A stretch of 64,000 nucleotides of DNA from Amaurobius ferox (GCA_951213105.1 OX578136.1:155999178-156063177), one strand, 5' to 3'. Shown: positions 12,453 through 20,676, counted from the first letter of the stretch. The notes: generated by a model not told the origin, from the sequence alone. Numbers and translations: made by a program.

Positions 12453-12459
12453 AGCAATA

Positions 12460-12465
12460 TATGCA
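12460..12465. repeat. Polinton target duplication, left
   Basis: TATGCA here against TATGCG at 28804-28809. Six bases is the usual Polinton duplication length. The one mismatch is what CpG deamination of TATGCG would give. Confidence 0.7.
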
Positions 12466-12466
12466 A

Positions 12467-12517
12467 GTAGTATATGGGGCTGACTCTGGGACACCCAGAG
12501 TCAGCCCCATATACTAC
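12467..12517. other. Terminal hairpin: 24 bp perfect stem, 3-base loop
   Basis: The arms are 12467-12490 and 12494-12517, with loop ACA. The arms start GTAGTATATGGGG and pair without a mismatch, beginning one base inside the element end. It could be an integrase or terminal-protein recognition structure, or a vestige of a hairpin telomere. Confidence 0.9.
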
Positions 12518-12796
12518 ATATTCCTATCATATTTCAAAGATTTAGGACAACCTCTGAGACCAAACATGCATAAAATCATTAAAAAATACCCATTTTTTTA
12601 AAAATCAAAAATCAAGAGAGTTTTAAGACTCTAAAATTTCATGTTTTTTAACTTAAAAATGAGTTATATGGATATTATTGAGACCAAATTTTAACTTTTT
12701 TTAAGATAAATGCATGAAAAAAGAGATCAAAAGATAGGCCGCTCTATTTTGGAGCTACCTTATACATAGGATGAAATTAAATAAATGCGTGAAAAA

Positions 12797-12826
12797 AGAG
12801 GACTTCTAAATGAATAGAAGTCCTCT
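12797..12826. terminator. Stem-loop in terminal repeat (12 bp stem)
   Basis: AGAGGACTTCTA and TAGAAGTCCTCT pair around a 6-base loop. It lies outside all genes and is mirrored in the right repeat. A structural role at the genome end or transcription end is inferred only. Confidence 0.5.
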
Positions 12827-12843
12827 AAGTTTTAAAATAAATA

Positions 12844-12860
12844 GGGGACCGTTAGTCCCC
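12844..12860. other. Stem-loop at the inner edge of the terminal repeat
   Basis: GGGGAC and GTCCCC pair around CGTTA. Homology between the two terminal repeats stops exactly at the end of this stem, as judged against 28409-28425. Confidence 0.6.
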
Positions 12861-13168
12861 CATAGATAAAAGGATGAAATTAAATAAAAATGCGTGAAAG
12901 GAAATATCAAATATAATACTTTGTCCTATCAAGGTTTGCGCTAAACAAAATATCCGTCTTAGATAAAAAATAAAAAAAGTGATTAACTTCCTCATCCGTT
13001 TATACTGTTTACTTCCTCATCCGAGCGATATCAGTCTTAATGAGCTTTATCTAAAAACATACCCCGCCATGTGGGAAATATTTTTCGAACGCTTCCGGAA
13101 AATAATATTCTGACCCCGCTTAATGAAACAATTACCAGATCCCGGGATGTAGGGTCTGACTGATAAGA
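12861..13168. other. Non-coding left interior
   Basis: Between the left repeat and the first gene trace. It holds a second copy of AGGATGAAATTAAATAAA (12871) and a duplicated ACTTCCTCATCCG (12986-12998 and 13011-13023). No open frame. Confidence 0.6.
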
Positions 13169-13178
13169 TATATAAAAG
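13169..13178 (+). promoter_or_regulatory. TATA box
   Basis: TATATAAAAG is a canonical TATA box. It lies about 38 bases before the ATG at 13207, so a transcript would have a very short leader. It is the only clear TATA-type promoter in the element and is unlike the TAAATG start contexts elsewhere. Confidence 0.5.
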
Positions 13179-13206
13179 GTTCACTGTTGATTCTTTTTCT
13201 CCTCCA

Positions 13207-13413
13207 ATGGAATCAGATGATGAAAAAAATCGCGATTCAATTCTTTTTTTAAATCAATAGAACAGTCGGATCAATAGCCCAAAGGGATTTAATAAATGTA
13301 AAAGATAAATTACGCAAAGCATACGAAGAGATTTAAAAAAGAGATTAAAACTAATAAGTAATGATCAATTGAAGAAACTATTGATGATTTTAACTGTAGA
13401 AAATCGAAATTAG
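13207..13413 (+). pseudogene. Degenerate small gene behind the TATA box
   Basis: An ATG opens 17 codons starting MESDDEKNRD and then a stop. In other frames, lysine-rich coding-like sequence continues (RDLINVKDKLRKAYEEI, then LKKRLKLISNDQLKKLL) to a stop at 13411. This pattern suggests one small charged protein broken by two frameshifts. No family recognised. It would be the only rightward gene in the left block. Confidence 0.4.
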
Positions 13414-13511
13414 AAAAAACAATCACTAATGATATAATAATGATATGAAAGATCTTACAATGGATTGAGAGGTATGTTCTTCATAATCTATGATAAATTG
13501 AGTAATAATTA

Positions 13512-13796
13512 TCATACTTTCTCTAATTCATAGTCGTATTTATCATTAATCATACCTGAAAACTTAAATATATATCTACCTATATTGATTTCATTTATCG
13601 ATTCATTAGAAAGTTGTCCATGTTTATTCGATAGGTAATAATTCTTTTCGACATCTTCGACATATAACTTTGCAATTACTGTATCTCCATATTTGGTTTT
13701 AATTTTTTTCAATGATATCAGATTATATTCCCCAGGATATAAATCATTTAATTTAAACGTCTTAGGATAACCTCTCAGTTTATTGAACTCTTCCAT
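13512..13796 (-). CDS. Small beta-rich protein, possible ssDNA-binding OB fold
   Basis: This is a 94-residue protein starting MEEFNKLRGYPK. The centre carries LISLKKIKTKYGDTVIAKLYV, alternating strands with a K-T-K-Y-G turn, and the end reads IGRYIFKFSG. This layout resembles small OB-fold-like proteins that I associate with arthropod Polinton and viral sequences, but the assignment is pattern-based. The start codon has the conserved upstream motif (13797-13815). A second, frame-broken copy of this gene lies at the opposite end of the element (27754-27973) with the same opening MEEFN and the same LSNKHG core. Confidence 0.7.
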   Translation of the reverse strand: MEEFNKLRGYPKTFKLNDLYPGEYNLISLKKIKTKYGDTVIAKLYVEDVEKNYYLSNKHGQLSNESINEINIGRYIFKFSGMINDKYDYELEKV

Positions 13797-13815
13797 TTAT
13801 TAGTAAACATTTTTT
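13797..13815 (-). promoter_or_regulatory. Start-proximal motif, site 1
   Basis: On the minus strand it reads AAAATGTTTACTAATAA directly before the ATG of the 94-residue gene. The spacing from TGTTT to ATG is 8 bases, as at all strict sites. Confidence 0.6.
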
Positions 13816-13821
13816 ATAAAT

Positions 13822-14055
13822 TCATGACCAATAGAATAAATTCTTTGAAATAACATATAAAACTCCTAATCCTTTCAATTTAATATCTTCTTTTTCTTCT
13901 TTTTCAATTAATTCAGTCAACTTATGAAAACTTTCTGATAATAGTTTTTTATCATATTTTATATCATACAATACATTACAAAGATAAGTCATATAGTAAA
14001 TTTCTACAGAATTTGTAAAATTTAAAGCTCGAATATCACCTAAGCACTCATCCAT
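13822..14055 (-). CDS. Small protein of unknown function (77 aa)
   Basis: It starts MDECLGDIRALNF and is largely helical in character, with a charged middle (KLTELIEKEEKEDIKLK) and a hydrophobic end (GLGVLYVISKNLFYW). No family recognised. It lies between the 94-residue gene and the polymerase on the same strand, with gaps of about 20 bases that consist almost entirely of the shared start motif. That spacing argues it is real. Confidence 0.65.
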   Translation of the reverse strand: MDECLGDIRALNFTNSVEIYYMTYLCNVLYDIKYDKKLLSESFHKLTELIEKEEKEDIKLKGLGVLYVISKNLFYWS

Positions 14056-14074
14056 TTATTAGTAAACATTTTTT
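14056..14074 (-). promoter_or_regulatory. Start-proximal motif, site 2
   Basis: On the minus strand it reads AAAATGTTTACTAATAA directly before the ATG at 14055. It abuts the polymerase stop codon at 14073-14075. Confidence 0.6.
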
Positions 14075-16511
14075 AATAACCAAATGGTACAGTATCAAAA
14101 TTATCTAAAATTCTTCTTTTATCATATCCAAACATGTATCTTTTATTCGTTTTATGCACTTTAATATTTTTATCTTTTTGTATTTGAAACTGATTTATTT
14201 CTACATCTATATATTCAGTTTCACCTGTTATTGTTTTCATTCTTTCATCGAAACTAAGCTTAGTTTCACTCTCGTAACTCATCTTAAATCCTTTTACTTT
14301 TCCTTTTACAGATCCATCATTAAGTATATATCCATAATCTTTACTAGCTCCAGAAATCCAGGTTGTCATATATTTATCTTCACCTAATTCATCTGTCCAT
14401 TCTCCTAACATACAACCTGTTTTTACTTTATTAGTACCATCATCAATATAAACGATACTATCTGTATCATAATACATTACTTTATCTCCTAATTTATCAA
14501 GCATTTTATATAATCTTATTCTAGCAGAACTAGTTGTAAAAGCTGCTATATAAATATTCGTATTAAAATTATTCTGGGTATACTCATCTCTCATCTTATA
14601 ATCCATTTGTACACAATCATCATTTAAAAATATCATATTCAAATCTTTAATTTCATCATTCAATATAATTCTATAAAAATCTTCCAAATCTATTACATAT
14701 TCAGTTTGTTTCATATTATTTCTTTGTCCAAACTTACCCCATAAAGAGTTTAAACAGATTTTAGCTATAAATCTCATACCGGGATTTTCTTTTATTTCAC
14801 CTAATTCAATATCTAATTTTTCTTTAACAATCTTTTTATAATTATTAATGTCTTTTGGTAATTTATCATCTGTTTCTAATTTAATTTTTAAAAACATTTT
14901 GACATACTCTTTGAATAGTTTATCTGTTTTCTTTTCAAAATGCCAAACTTCATATATATTTAAAATTTTATATCCTTTTTCTATAGCTAAATTGATTTCA
15001 TCCGTAGTCCAAGTACCTATAAAACTTCTTTCATCATCTGTATGATTACATAATTTATTTCTTATTTCATAACACTTTTTACATTTTTTCTTTTCATTGC
15101 ATTTAAATGTTTTTGAACATGATTTACATAAACTAAATATCAATTTTTCTTCTTTATAAGGTAATACAGGATGATATAATTTTCTAGGAGCAAGTACTTT
15201 ACACTGTATCATTCCATACCAATTCTCATCATATTTTTCAGGATTATAGATCTTTTTAGGATGTCCAATTGGATAATAATCAAAATAATTTACAGTCGGA
15301 TAGAGTGAACATACATCAATATATCGACCTTTCTCTTTATTTTTCATTTCATATTTTAATTTGGTTGGTTCACATCTACCACCATAGAAGGCATCTCTAG
15401 GATTTAAGGGTTCTATAAAATCTCTTTTCCATTCTTTTTTCATATATTTTTTAATTTCTTTATCTTTATCAAAATCACATTCCCATATTTCAATTAACTC
15501 ATATCCTGCGTCTTTTATCTTATTATTTATCTTTTTTGTTTTTTCATATAAATCAGCCATACATATTTGATTTTGTCTATTTAAAATAGATTTTCTGTAA
15601 CAACTATTACATCCATGCCAATGACAACCTTGAAATTGATATACTGTATTATCGTAAAAACCATCTACTTTATAAGTTTTATTATCTAATTTTATTTTTT
15701 TCTCTCTTCCATTTAAAGCATGCTGTATATTTATTTTATGTTTTTGAGATAAATAATCTAACCAAGCAATAGATTTTTTACTGTATTGATCTTGTTTGAT
15801 GATCTCTTCATCTATAGCTATTGTACCTTCAGATATGAATTTATCTCTAAATATAGCCATACAAACACCCGTTAATGTAACATATTTAAAAGGATCAATA
15901 TTAGCTATTTCTAAAAATAATCTTCTCAATTCCAAACATCCTTTTCTTAAAATATCTACATCAGACCTACAGTATTTTATAATTTCTTTTCGAAAATCAA
16001 AGATTTCATTTTTTACAGATATGTACCATTTATTAAACAATTCTCTATCTTCTAAAGTCATAGTATTATAACCATAATAATATTTATCTGGATATTTTCC
16101 TACATAATTTTGATTTTTAATAGTGTTAAACAAATGAGGAAAATATCCTTTTGCTAATTCTGTTAATCCAAACGTTTTAGGGAATTTTCTTAATGGAATC
16201 AATGTAAAATTTATAGAATCTATAAATCTTATATTATATTCGTTTGCATGCATATAAATGAGTTTATTTCCTTGATAGATTGTAAAAACTTTAATTTTAT
16301 TTTTAAAGCAATATTTAGATATAAATTGAAAGTCAAATCCTTTTCCATAATGAGCTAATAAGGTATAACCTGCATGTTTCTTATCAAATAACCACTTACA
16401 ATAATCGTTTTCATTCTTAAATATGTTTTCTTCTCCATAAAATTCTTGATTTATAATTAAATTAACTTCATGGTTTCCTGTTTCTTGATTCGTTTCAACA
16501 TCAAAAAACAT
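14073..16511 (-). CDS. polB: DNA polymerase B, exonuclease and polymerase domains (intact frame)
   Basis: This is an 812-residue frame, open back to 16583. The Exo I motif FFDVET is at residues 2-7, Exo III YCRSD at 180-184 and motif A DVCSLYP at 399-405. Motif B K584...NSLWGKF and motif C YYDTDS (680-685) follow. A Cys/His insertion, FQGCHWHGCNSC (293-304), typical of Polinton polymerases, lies between exonuclease and palm. The Exo II site reads AHYGKGFD (53-60): the usual asparagine after the histidine is tyrosine (Y55), so proofreading may be damaged. The ATG at 16511 is inside the exonuclease motif and is not the natural start; the true N-terminus lies in the broken pieces upstream. Confidence 0.9.
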   Translation of the reverse strand: MFFDVETNQETGNHEVNLIINQEFYGEENIFKNENDYCKWLFDKKHAGYTLLAHYGKGFDFQFISKYCFKNKIKVFTIYQGNKLIYMHANEYNIRFIDSINFTLIPLRKFPKTFGLTELAKGYFPHLFNTIKNQNYVGKYPDKYYYGYNTMTLEDRELFNKWYISVKNEIFDFRKEIIKYCRSDVDILRKGCLELRRLFLEIANIDPFKYVTLTGVCMAIFRDKFISEGTIAIDEEIIKQDQYSKKSIAWLDYLSQKHKINIQHALNGREKKIKLDNKTYKVDGFYDNTVYQFQGCHWHGCNSCYRKSILNRQNQICMADLYEKTKKINNKIKDAGYELIEIWECDFDKDKEIKKYMKKEWKRDFIEPLNPRDAFYGGRCEPTKLKYEMKNKEKGRYIDVCSLYPTVNYFDYYPIGHPKKIYNPEKYDENWYGMIQCKVLAPRKLYHPVLPYKEEKLIFSLCKSCSKTFKCNEKKKCKKCYEIRNKLCNHTDDERSFIGTWTTDEINLAIEKGYKILNIYEVWHFEKKTDKLFKEYVKMFLKIKLETDDKLPKDINNYKKIVKEKLDIELGEIKENPGMRFIAKICLNSLWGKFGQRNNMKQTEYVIDLEDFYRIILNDEIKDLNMIFLNDDCVQMDYKMRDEYTQNNFNTNIYIAAFTTSSARIRLYKMLDKLGDKVMYYDTDSIVYIDDGTNKVKTGCMLGEWTDELGEDKYMTTWISGASKDYGYILNDGSVKGKVKGFKMSYESETKLSFDERMKTITGETEYIDVEINQFQIQKDKNIKVHKTNKRYMFGYDKRRILDNFDTVPFGY

Positions 16512-16648
16512 ATATTTTTGTGTAAATCCTGAATATTTACATGCATTACACCAATTATATCTGCTTTTATAATTACATTTGTTTTAACATATACTACCAT
16601 CAGGAAATCTTTGACATATATTACACCTTTCTAGAGTAGAACAAATAT

Positions 16649-17266
16649 TTATACATGGACTACCCTTAGCTTTTTTGTTTTCATATAACATCTATGATTT
16701 TTTGAGACCAATTGTCTACAATTTTTACACTCTCTCTCTCCACATTTATGATCTTTAGGTGTTCTTTTATTTCTGTTAATATTTCTCTTACATTTTAAAC
16801 ATTTCCATAGTCTTTCACAAACAGACAATTTATGATTTTCAAAACAGTTTTCACCTTTAAAACTTCGAAAACATTCATTACACTGGATATCATCCCCTTC
16901 ACAATTAGTATCTTTTATAAAACATCTATCACATTTTAATAAACATTTATGCTGATCGCTTCTTTTATAACTCACCTTACAGTAATCACAATAATTGTTT
17001 TTTCCTAAAAATCCTGTAACAGATGTAATCACATAAAAGTGATTTCTATTTTTTAAAATGTAAATACAAGTAGTTTTATAAGTGCCATTGTATATTCTTT
17101 CATTAAAATTTTCTCTACAAAATATAGTAATTTGAATATTTAAGAATTTTTCAAATATTTTAACATGCTCTAAATTACATATATCTAATGGTATTTCACA
17201 CATTTCATGTAATTTTTCAGCTAACTTTTTTTGTAATATTCTACCTTTTTTAATATATAATGTCAT
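16649..17266 (-). pseudogene. polB: Polymerase B cysteine-rich region (frame fragment)
   Basis: This 205-residue frame has at least ten C-x2-C or C/H pairs: YCDYC, KCDRC, QCNEC, CLKC, CKNC and the final HRCYM. It matches the zinc-binding part that precedes the exonuclease in Polinton polymerases. Its start overlaps the end of the previous fragment by 17 bases in another frame, so a single indel separates them. It leaves frame again near 16675, and two further CxxC pairs can be read in the next frame before the TAA at 16584. Confidence 0.75.
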
Positions 17267-17558
17267 TTTTAGTTAATGTTTCATGATTTAATTTTTTACA
17301 TAAAAGTTCAGGATTTTGAATAGATAGAGCAACTACAATAGATCTAGCTAAACATATATTATCGTTATTTTTAATTTGACAAATACTCTTTTTGTTTATG
17401 ATATCATCATCTTTGAGAATTTTTAGATGTTTTCCACCGTGTGGTAATTCTATGACATGAAAATTGAATGTACATTCTTTAATATCTAATTCTTTGTATT
17501 CAATTTTATGTGTTAAAACATCTAAATAAGTATCATAAGCCTCTCTAGTTGACATCAT
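17250..17558 (-). pseudogene. polB: Polymerase B N-terminal fragment
   Basis: This 102-residue frame contains LPHGGKHLKILKDDDIINKKS followed by IKNNDNICLARSIVVAL, the conserved N-terminal block of Polinton polymerases. It continues the frame of 17559-17762 after a small indel at the MMSTRE junction. The internal ATGs are not in a TAAATG context, in keeping with their not being real starts. Confidence 0.75.
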
Positions 17559-17762
17559 TTTAGGATGAAAAGGTTGACTTAATATAGGATTGTGTACTAT
17601 AATATCTACTTTTCCTTCTATTTTTCCAATAGCTTTTCTGAATAAATCCTTTAAGATGTTATAATATTGTTCAGGTCTAAGTTCATTGATTTCTACAATT
17701 TTATAAATATATCTGTATGTGTTATATTTTTTAATATATTTTTGACTAATTTGAACAATTTC
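17559..17762 (-). pseudogene. polB: Polymerase B extreme N-terminal fragment
   Basis: About 68 codons, without any ATG, read EIVQISQKYIKK and later YRYIYKIVEI and KVDIIVHNPILSQPF, which resembles the start of Polinton polymerases. The frame is continuous with the SAP-like gene apart from the TAG at 17763-17765. It therefore either needed a lost start codon or was once part of a fused SAP-polymerase protein. Confidence 0.6.
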
Positions 17763-18622
17763 CTAATCAGATTTAAATAAATCTTCAAGATTAACTTCTT
17801 CTACTATCTTTTCTTTCTTTTTTACCAATACACCATCTTTATATTTCAAACCAAAATAATTAAATATATTATTAAGTTTACGTCTATTTTTAGGTTCATT
17901 AATAAATTGTTTCAATTGCTCTGTAAGATTAGGAGTAAATATTTTTTTAAGATTCACTTCTGTTTTAATCTTCTTTTCTACTTTTGGTTTAAATTCCTTA
18001 TTATCAAATTTCAAATTAAATGAATCAAAAATTTTTTTAATTTTATTACGTTTTTCAGGTTTTTAATAAATATTTTCTTCTTTTTTTCTATGTATTTTGA
18101 TATATCTAAATTCAATAAATCTACTAAAACAGGTTTATATTCACCTGTTTCTTTTATATATTTAATTAATAATCTAATTAAATCATCTTTCTTACAACGT
18201 TTAGATTGCTTAATATTCAATTGTTTTACTACTTTTCTGAGCTCACCAATAGTCTTTGACTTCAAACCAAATATATCCTTAACTGTAAATAATTTTTCAA
18301 GATTCACTTCTGTTTTAATCTTTTTTTCTTCTTTTGGTTTAAATTCATTATTATCAAATTTCAAATTAAAAGAATCAAAAATTTTTTTAATTTTATTACG
18401 TTTTTGAGGTTTTCTAATAAATATTTTCTTCTTTTTTTCCAAGTATTTTGATATATCTAAATTTAATAAATCTACTAAAACATATTTATATTCTCCAGTT
18501 TCTTTTATATATTTAATTAATAATTTAATTAATTCATCCTTCTTACAGTCTTTAGGTTGTTTAATATTCAATAATTTTACTACTTTTCTAAGTTCATTAA
18601 TAGTCTTTAAGTTGAGCTCCAT
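17763..18622 (-). pseudogene. Tandem SAP-like repeat protein, frameshifted
   Basis: From the ATG at 18622 (TAAATG context with the full motif) the protein has two copies of a roughly 115-residue unit. Each unit begins TI(N/G)ELRKVVK(L/Q)LNIKQ...CKKD(E/D)LI(K/R)LLIKYI, a helix-extended-helix pattern like SAP/Rho-N DNA-binding domains. Each is followed by LVDLLNLDISKY and a lysine-rich linker into KIKKIFDSFNLKFDN. In the second unit one base is missing near 18062 relative to the first copy (the DNA of the first copy has an extra C), which closes the 18011-18622 frame. The protein resumes in 17763-18014 and ends LFKSD. A DNA-binding role is inferred; its position just upstream of, and in frame with, the polymerase suggests a replication function. 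Confidence 0.7.
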
Positions 18623-18640
18623 TTATTAGGAAACATTTTT
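18623..18640 (-). promoter_or_regulatory. Start-proximal motif, site 3
   Basis: On the minus strand it reads AAATGTTTCCTAATAA immediately before the ATG at 18622 of the SAP-like gene. It overlaps the end of the upstream small zinc-finger gene, whose last codons are encoded by it. Confidence 0.6.
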
Positions 18641-18871
18641 AACAATACTTTTTCCAAGATGCTTACTGTGATAAATACTTTTTAAATGCCGCTTTTTGTG
18701 TGTATAGGTATATTGCATACCACATTCACATTTAAATTTTTTATATTTGATTATGGAATCACAACATTTGCAATGACTTTGGAAATAAATTTTTTCATTT
18801 CTATGATATATGTAAAACTCATTTACCGATTTCATAGTCAAACAGTGTATGCACTTTTTTGTAAGCTCCAT
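18626..18871 (-). CDS. Small two-module zinc-finger protein (81 aa)
   Basis: The first module is C7-x2-C10 ... CKCC, separated by a FYIYHRNEKIYFQ stretch, like the 'CxxC...F...CKxC' small zinc-binding proteins of large DNA viruses and phages. The second is CECGMQYTYTHKKRHLKSIYH, a C-x-C...H...H finger often seen in virophages and Polintons. It is probably nucleic-acid binding; the target is unknown. It ends KNVS within the start motif of the next gene and has a TAAATG start itself. Confidence 0.75.
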   Translation of the reverse strand: MELTKKCIHCLTMKSVNEFYIYHRNEKIYFQSHCKCCDSIIKYKKFKCECGMQYTYTHKKRHLKSIYHSKHLGKSIVKNVS

Positions 18872-18890
18872 TTATTAAGAAACATTTTTT
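18872..18890 (-). promoter_or_regulatory. Start-proximal motif, site 4
   Basis: On the minus strand it reads AAAATGTTTCTTAATAA directly before the ATG at 18871. It also encodes the last residues (KNVS) of the upstream 108-residue gene. Confidence 0.6.
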
Positions 18891-19201
18891 GTAATACTTT
18901 GTAAGAAATCATTCCATATTTTTTCATATTTCTTTTTAACTTTTTGAACTTTTATATTATTTTCAATATTATAAATATCACAAATCTTTTTCATAAAATA
19001 GTAATAGTTAATTGATTTCTCATAATACATAAAATCTAAAAATTTTAAAAACATATCCTCAATTTCTTGAGAAATATTATATTCCCTTCTTAATCGGTTA
19101 AAATAACAAACTCTACTATTATATCTTTGTTTTAAACTTTCGTAATCGATAACATAAAAATGTTCTTCTTCTTCTGAATCATAGATTAATTTCATCTCCA
19201 T
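18875..19201 (-). CDS. Unknown helical protein (108 aa)
   Basis: It starts MEMKLIYDSEEEEHFYVIDYESLKQRYNSRV and is rich in aromatic and charged residues. There is an acidic N-terminus and a lysine-rich helix near the end (IKVQKVKKKYEKIWNDF). No family recognised. The start is in TATAAATGG context and lies about 6 bases beyond the integrase stop, so it is packed in the leftward block. Confidence 0.65.
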   Translation of the reverse strand: MEMKLIYDSEEEEHFYVIDYESLKQRYNSRVCYFNRLRREYNISQEIEDMFLKFLDFMYYEKSINYYYFMKKICDIYNIENNIKVQKVKKKYEKIWNDFLQSITKNVS

Positions 19202-19207
19202 TTATAT

Positions 19208-20221
19208 TTAAACTAATTCAGATGTCCAACTATTAAATTCATCCGGATATCCTAGCCATTTTACATAATACTTATTTCCTTTCTTTTTTATGATTTTTTC
19301 AATTTTATATACATCATCTTTTTTATTATATTTTACCATTTCATTTTCATAAAAAGTTCCTTCAATTTCTTTACTGTTTAAATCTTTTAATCGATAAGTA
19401 ATTGGATCTGTTTTCAATACTTCAGAAACTATAAAAATCTCTTCAGTAAATGTAGAATCATCTACTTTCCTAAATGTTTTCTTAATTGTAGATATTCTAA
19501 CACTATCTCCTATCTTAAATTTAGGTTTTTTCATAATCTTTTTAGTATATAAATTTTTATAAACTTGAGATTCATTTTCTCTAGCCTCAACAGGTGTCAT
19601 TTTTATTGACCTATGATATGAATTGTTATAATTTTTAAGTAATTTGGGTAATACATCAATATATCTTTTAGTATTGTTAGCATGCATATATTTTATAATT
19701 TTTTCTCTTATACTTCTATTAAATCTCTCAGCTATTGCAGATTTTATTTCTTTATTTTTAGTTGTAAACCAATGTATATTATTATCTTTAAATAATTTTT
19801 GTGTCTGTTTTCCTGTAAATTCAGTACCTTCATCTGTCAAAATGAATTTTGTTATTCTTTCTTTAAAAATTTGTTTAAAACCTTGTACTACTTCTTCAGA
19901 TGTTTTTCTTTTTATAGGAAAAGCCCAAGCATATTTATTAAAAGCATCTATAACCGTTAACAAATAATTAGTTCCATCATTATATTTGCTATAATTTTTT
20001 ATAAATAACAAATCAGCGTCAAATTGATTATTACTGTTTGGAACATAAACTCTTCTTCTTTTAAATTTACGAATGACAGGTTTATATCTAGTATATACAT
20101 CTAGTTCATGTAAAAATTCTTCAACATTAGGTAACCCTGTTTTTCTTTTCAATTCATTAATTCCACAATAACCTGTTTCTGGATTATAATATGTCTCTTT
20201 TAACTCCCTAAAAAAGTATTC
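19208..20221 (-). CDS. int: Retroviral-type integrase with C-terminal chromodomain
   Basis: This is the Polinton integrase, which inserts the element and makes 6 bp duplications. Numbering from the TTG at 20152, the rve core has D47 (FDADLLF), D107 (ILTDEGTEF) and E142 (AIAERFNRS), a D-x34-E spacing. The chromodomain is at about 280-314 (VYKIEKIIKK...YYVKWLGYP...NSWT) and may steer insertion to modified histones. Homologous-looking sequence (LKETYYNPETGYCGINELKRK) continues upstream of any ATG to 20221, overlapping the end of the PLA2 gene, where a TAA closes the frame. The natural start codon is therefore lost or out of frame; no TAAATG is present here. The catalytic core is open and complete. 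Confidence 0.92.
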   Translation of the reverse strand, partial: EYFFRELKETYYNPETGYCGINELKRKTGLPNVEEFLHELDVYTRYKPVIRKFKRRRVYVPNSNNQFDADLLFIKNYSKYNDGTNYLLTVIDAFNKYAWAFPIKRKTSEEVVQGFKQIFKERITKFILTDEGTEFTGKQTQKLFKDNNIHWFTTKNKEIKSAIAERFNRSIREKIIKYMHANNTKRYIDVLPKLLKNYNNSYHRSIKMTPVEARENESQVYKNLYTKKIMKKPKFKIGDSVRISTIKKTFRKVDDSTFTEEIFIVSEVLKTDPITYRLKDLNSKEIEGTFYENEMVKYNKKDDVYKIEKIIKKKGNKYYVKWLGYPDEFNSWTSELV

Positions 20222-20676
20222 TTTTTACTTCCACAAATAGTACAGATACCTTTACCAACAGGTTTATTATTTTTAGAAGTAGTTTTATAATAATTTTTAG
20301 TTGGGGTTTTATCTTTACACTTGACACAATATATAGAAATACCTAATCCAAAAGTTTTTTTAACTTTAATAATAGGTTTAATAATTCCTCTAGCTAATCT
20401 TTCTTGAAATGTTGGATCTTGTATAGCATTTAAATTATCTATTAATTTTTTATCAGCAACATGTCTCAGTTTTGTATCTTTTGTTTTATTGTAATCAATA
20501 TCATGTTCTTTACATGCTTTATCAACTCTATTTATTCCAGGATCACCTCTTTTTAATCTTTTTTCTAATTTTGTATTTGGGCCACAATATTGATATCCTG
20601 GTAAATGCATTTCTGGAAGATTTACTTTATCTTGTATCCATCCAACAATATCACCACCTTTCTTTTTACAAACCAT
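20200..20676 (-). CDS. Parvovirus-like phospholipase A2 with C-terminal zinc ribbon
   Basis: The PLA2 core has LPGYQYCGPNTKL (residues 25-37, calcium loop) and the catalytic pair H58-D59 in KEHDIDY, as in parvovirus VP1-unique regions. In virions such domains open the endosomal membrane during entry. The C-terminal part (112-158) has two CxxC pairs, C117/C120 and C145/C148, in the pattern YCVKCKDKT...GICTICGSKK, a zinc ribbon like DUF5679. No signal peptide is present, in keeping with a capsid-borne enzyme. It starts TAAATGG, directly downstream of the membrane protein. The frame is intact and all key residues are present. Confidence 0.88.
   Translation of the reverse strand: MVCKKKGGDIVGWIQDKVNLPEMHLPGYQYCGPNTKLEKRLKRGDPGINRVDKACKEHDIDYNKTKDTKLRHVADKKLIDNLNAIQDPTFQERLARGIIKPIIKVKKTFGLGISIYCVKCKDKTPTKNYYKTTSKNNKPVGKGICTICGSKKNTFLGS

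Larger units (their letters stand above)
10946..12465. mobile_element. hAT-like non-autonomous element, left part
   Basis: It begins with the 12 bp terminal repeat ATACCTGCCAAC, whose reverse complement GTTGGCAGGTAT ends the right part at 28854. Short subterminal repeats of TGCGTAAAA lie near the junction on both sides. The interior has two tandem-repeat blocks and no transposase. An 8 bp duplication and subterminal repeats fit the hAT superfamily, but the terminal sequence was not checked against a library. The Polinton sits inside it, splitting it into about 1,520 bp and 51 bp. Confidence 0.6.
12466..12860. repeat. Left terminal inverted repeat (395 bp)
   Basis: By eye it is identical, base for base, to the reverse complement of 28409-28803. 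It contains three stem-loops (12467-12517, 12797-12826, 12844-12860), two GAGACCAAA phrases and repeats of AATGC(A/G)TGAAA. AGGATGAAATTAAATAAA recurs just inside the repeat (12768 and 12871). Confidence 0.95.
14073..17762 (-). pseudogene. polB: Protein-primed DNA polymerase B, broken gene
   Basis: The whole gene runs leftward over four reading-frame pieces: 17762-17559, 17558-17250, 17266-16649 and a long piece ending at 14073. Together they hold, in order, the Polinton-type N-terminal region (VHNPIL, then HGGKHLK and KNNDNICLARSIVVALS), a cysteine-rich region, the 3'-5' exonuclease and the polymerase palm. Lesions visible are frameshifts near 17558, 17255 and 16675 and an in-frame TAA at 16584-16586. 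The C-terminus FDTVPFGY is complete. Upstream, the same frame is separated from the SAP-like repeat gene only by a TAG at 17763-17765. The polymerase would copy a linear genome from a terminal-protein primer. Confidence 0.9.

Noticed and set aside
14073..17762. Programmed frameshifting or introns explaining the polB pieces
   Set aside because: No repeated slippery site and no GT...AG intron fits all junctions, and in-frame stops occur too; several independent lesions are simpler.
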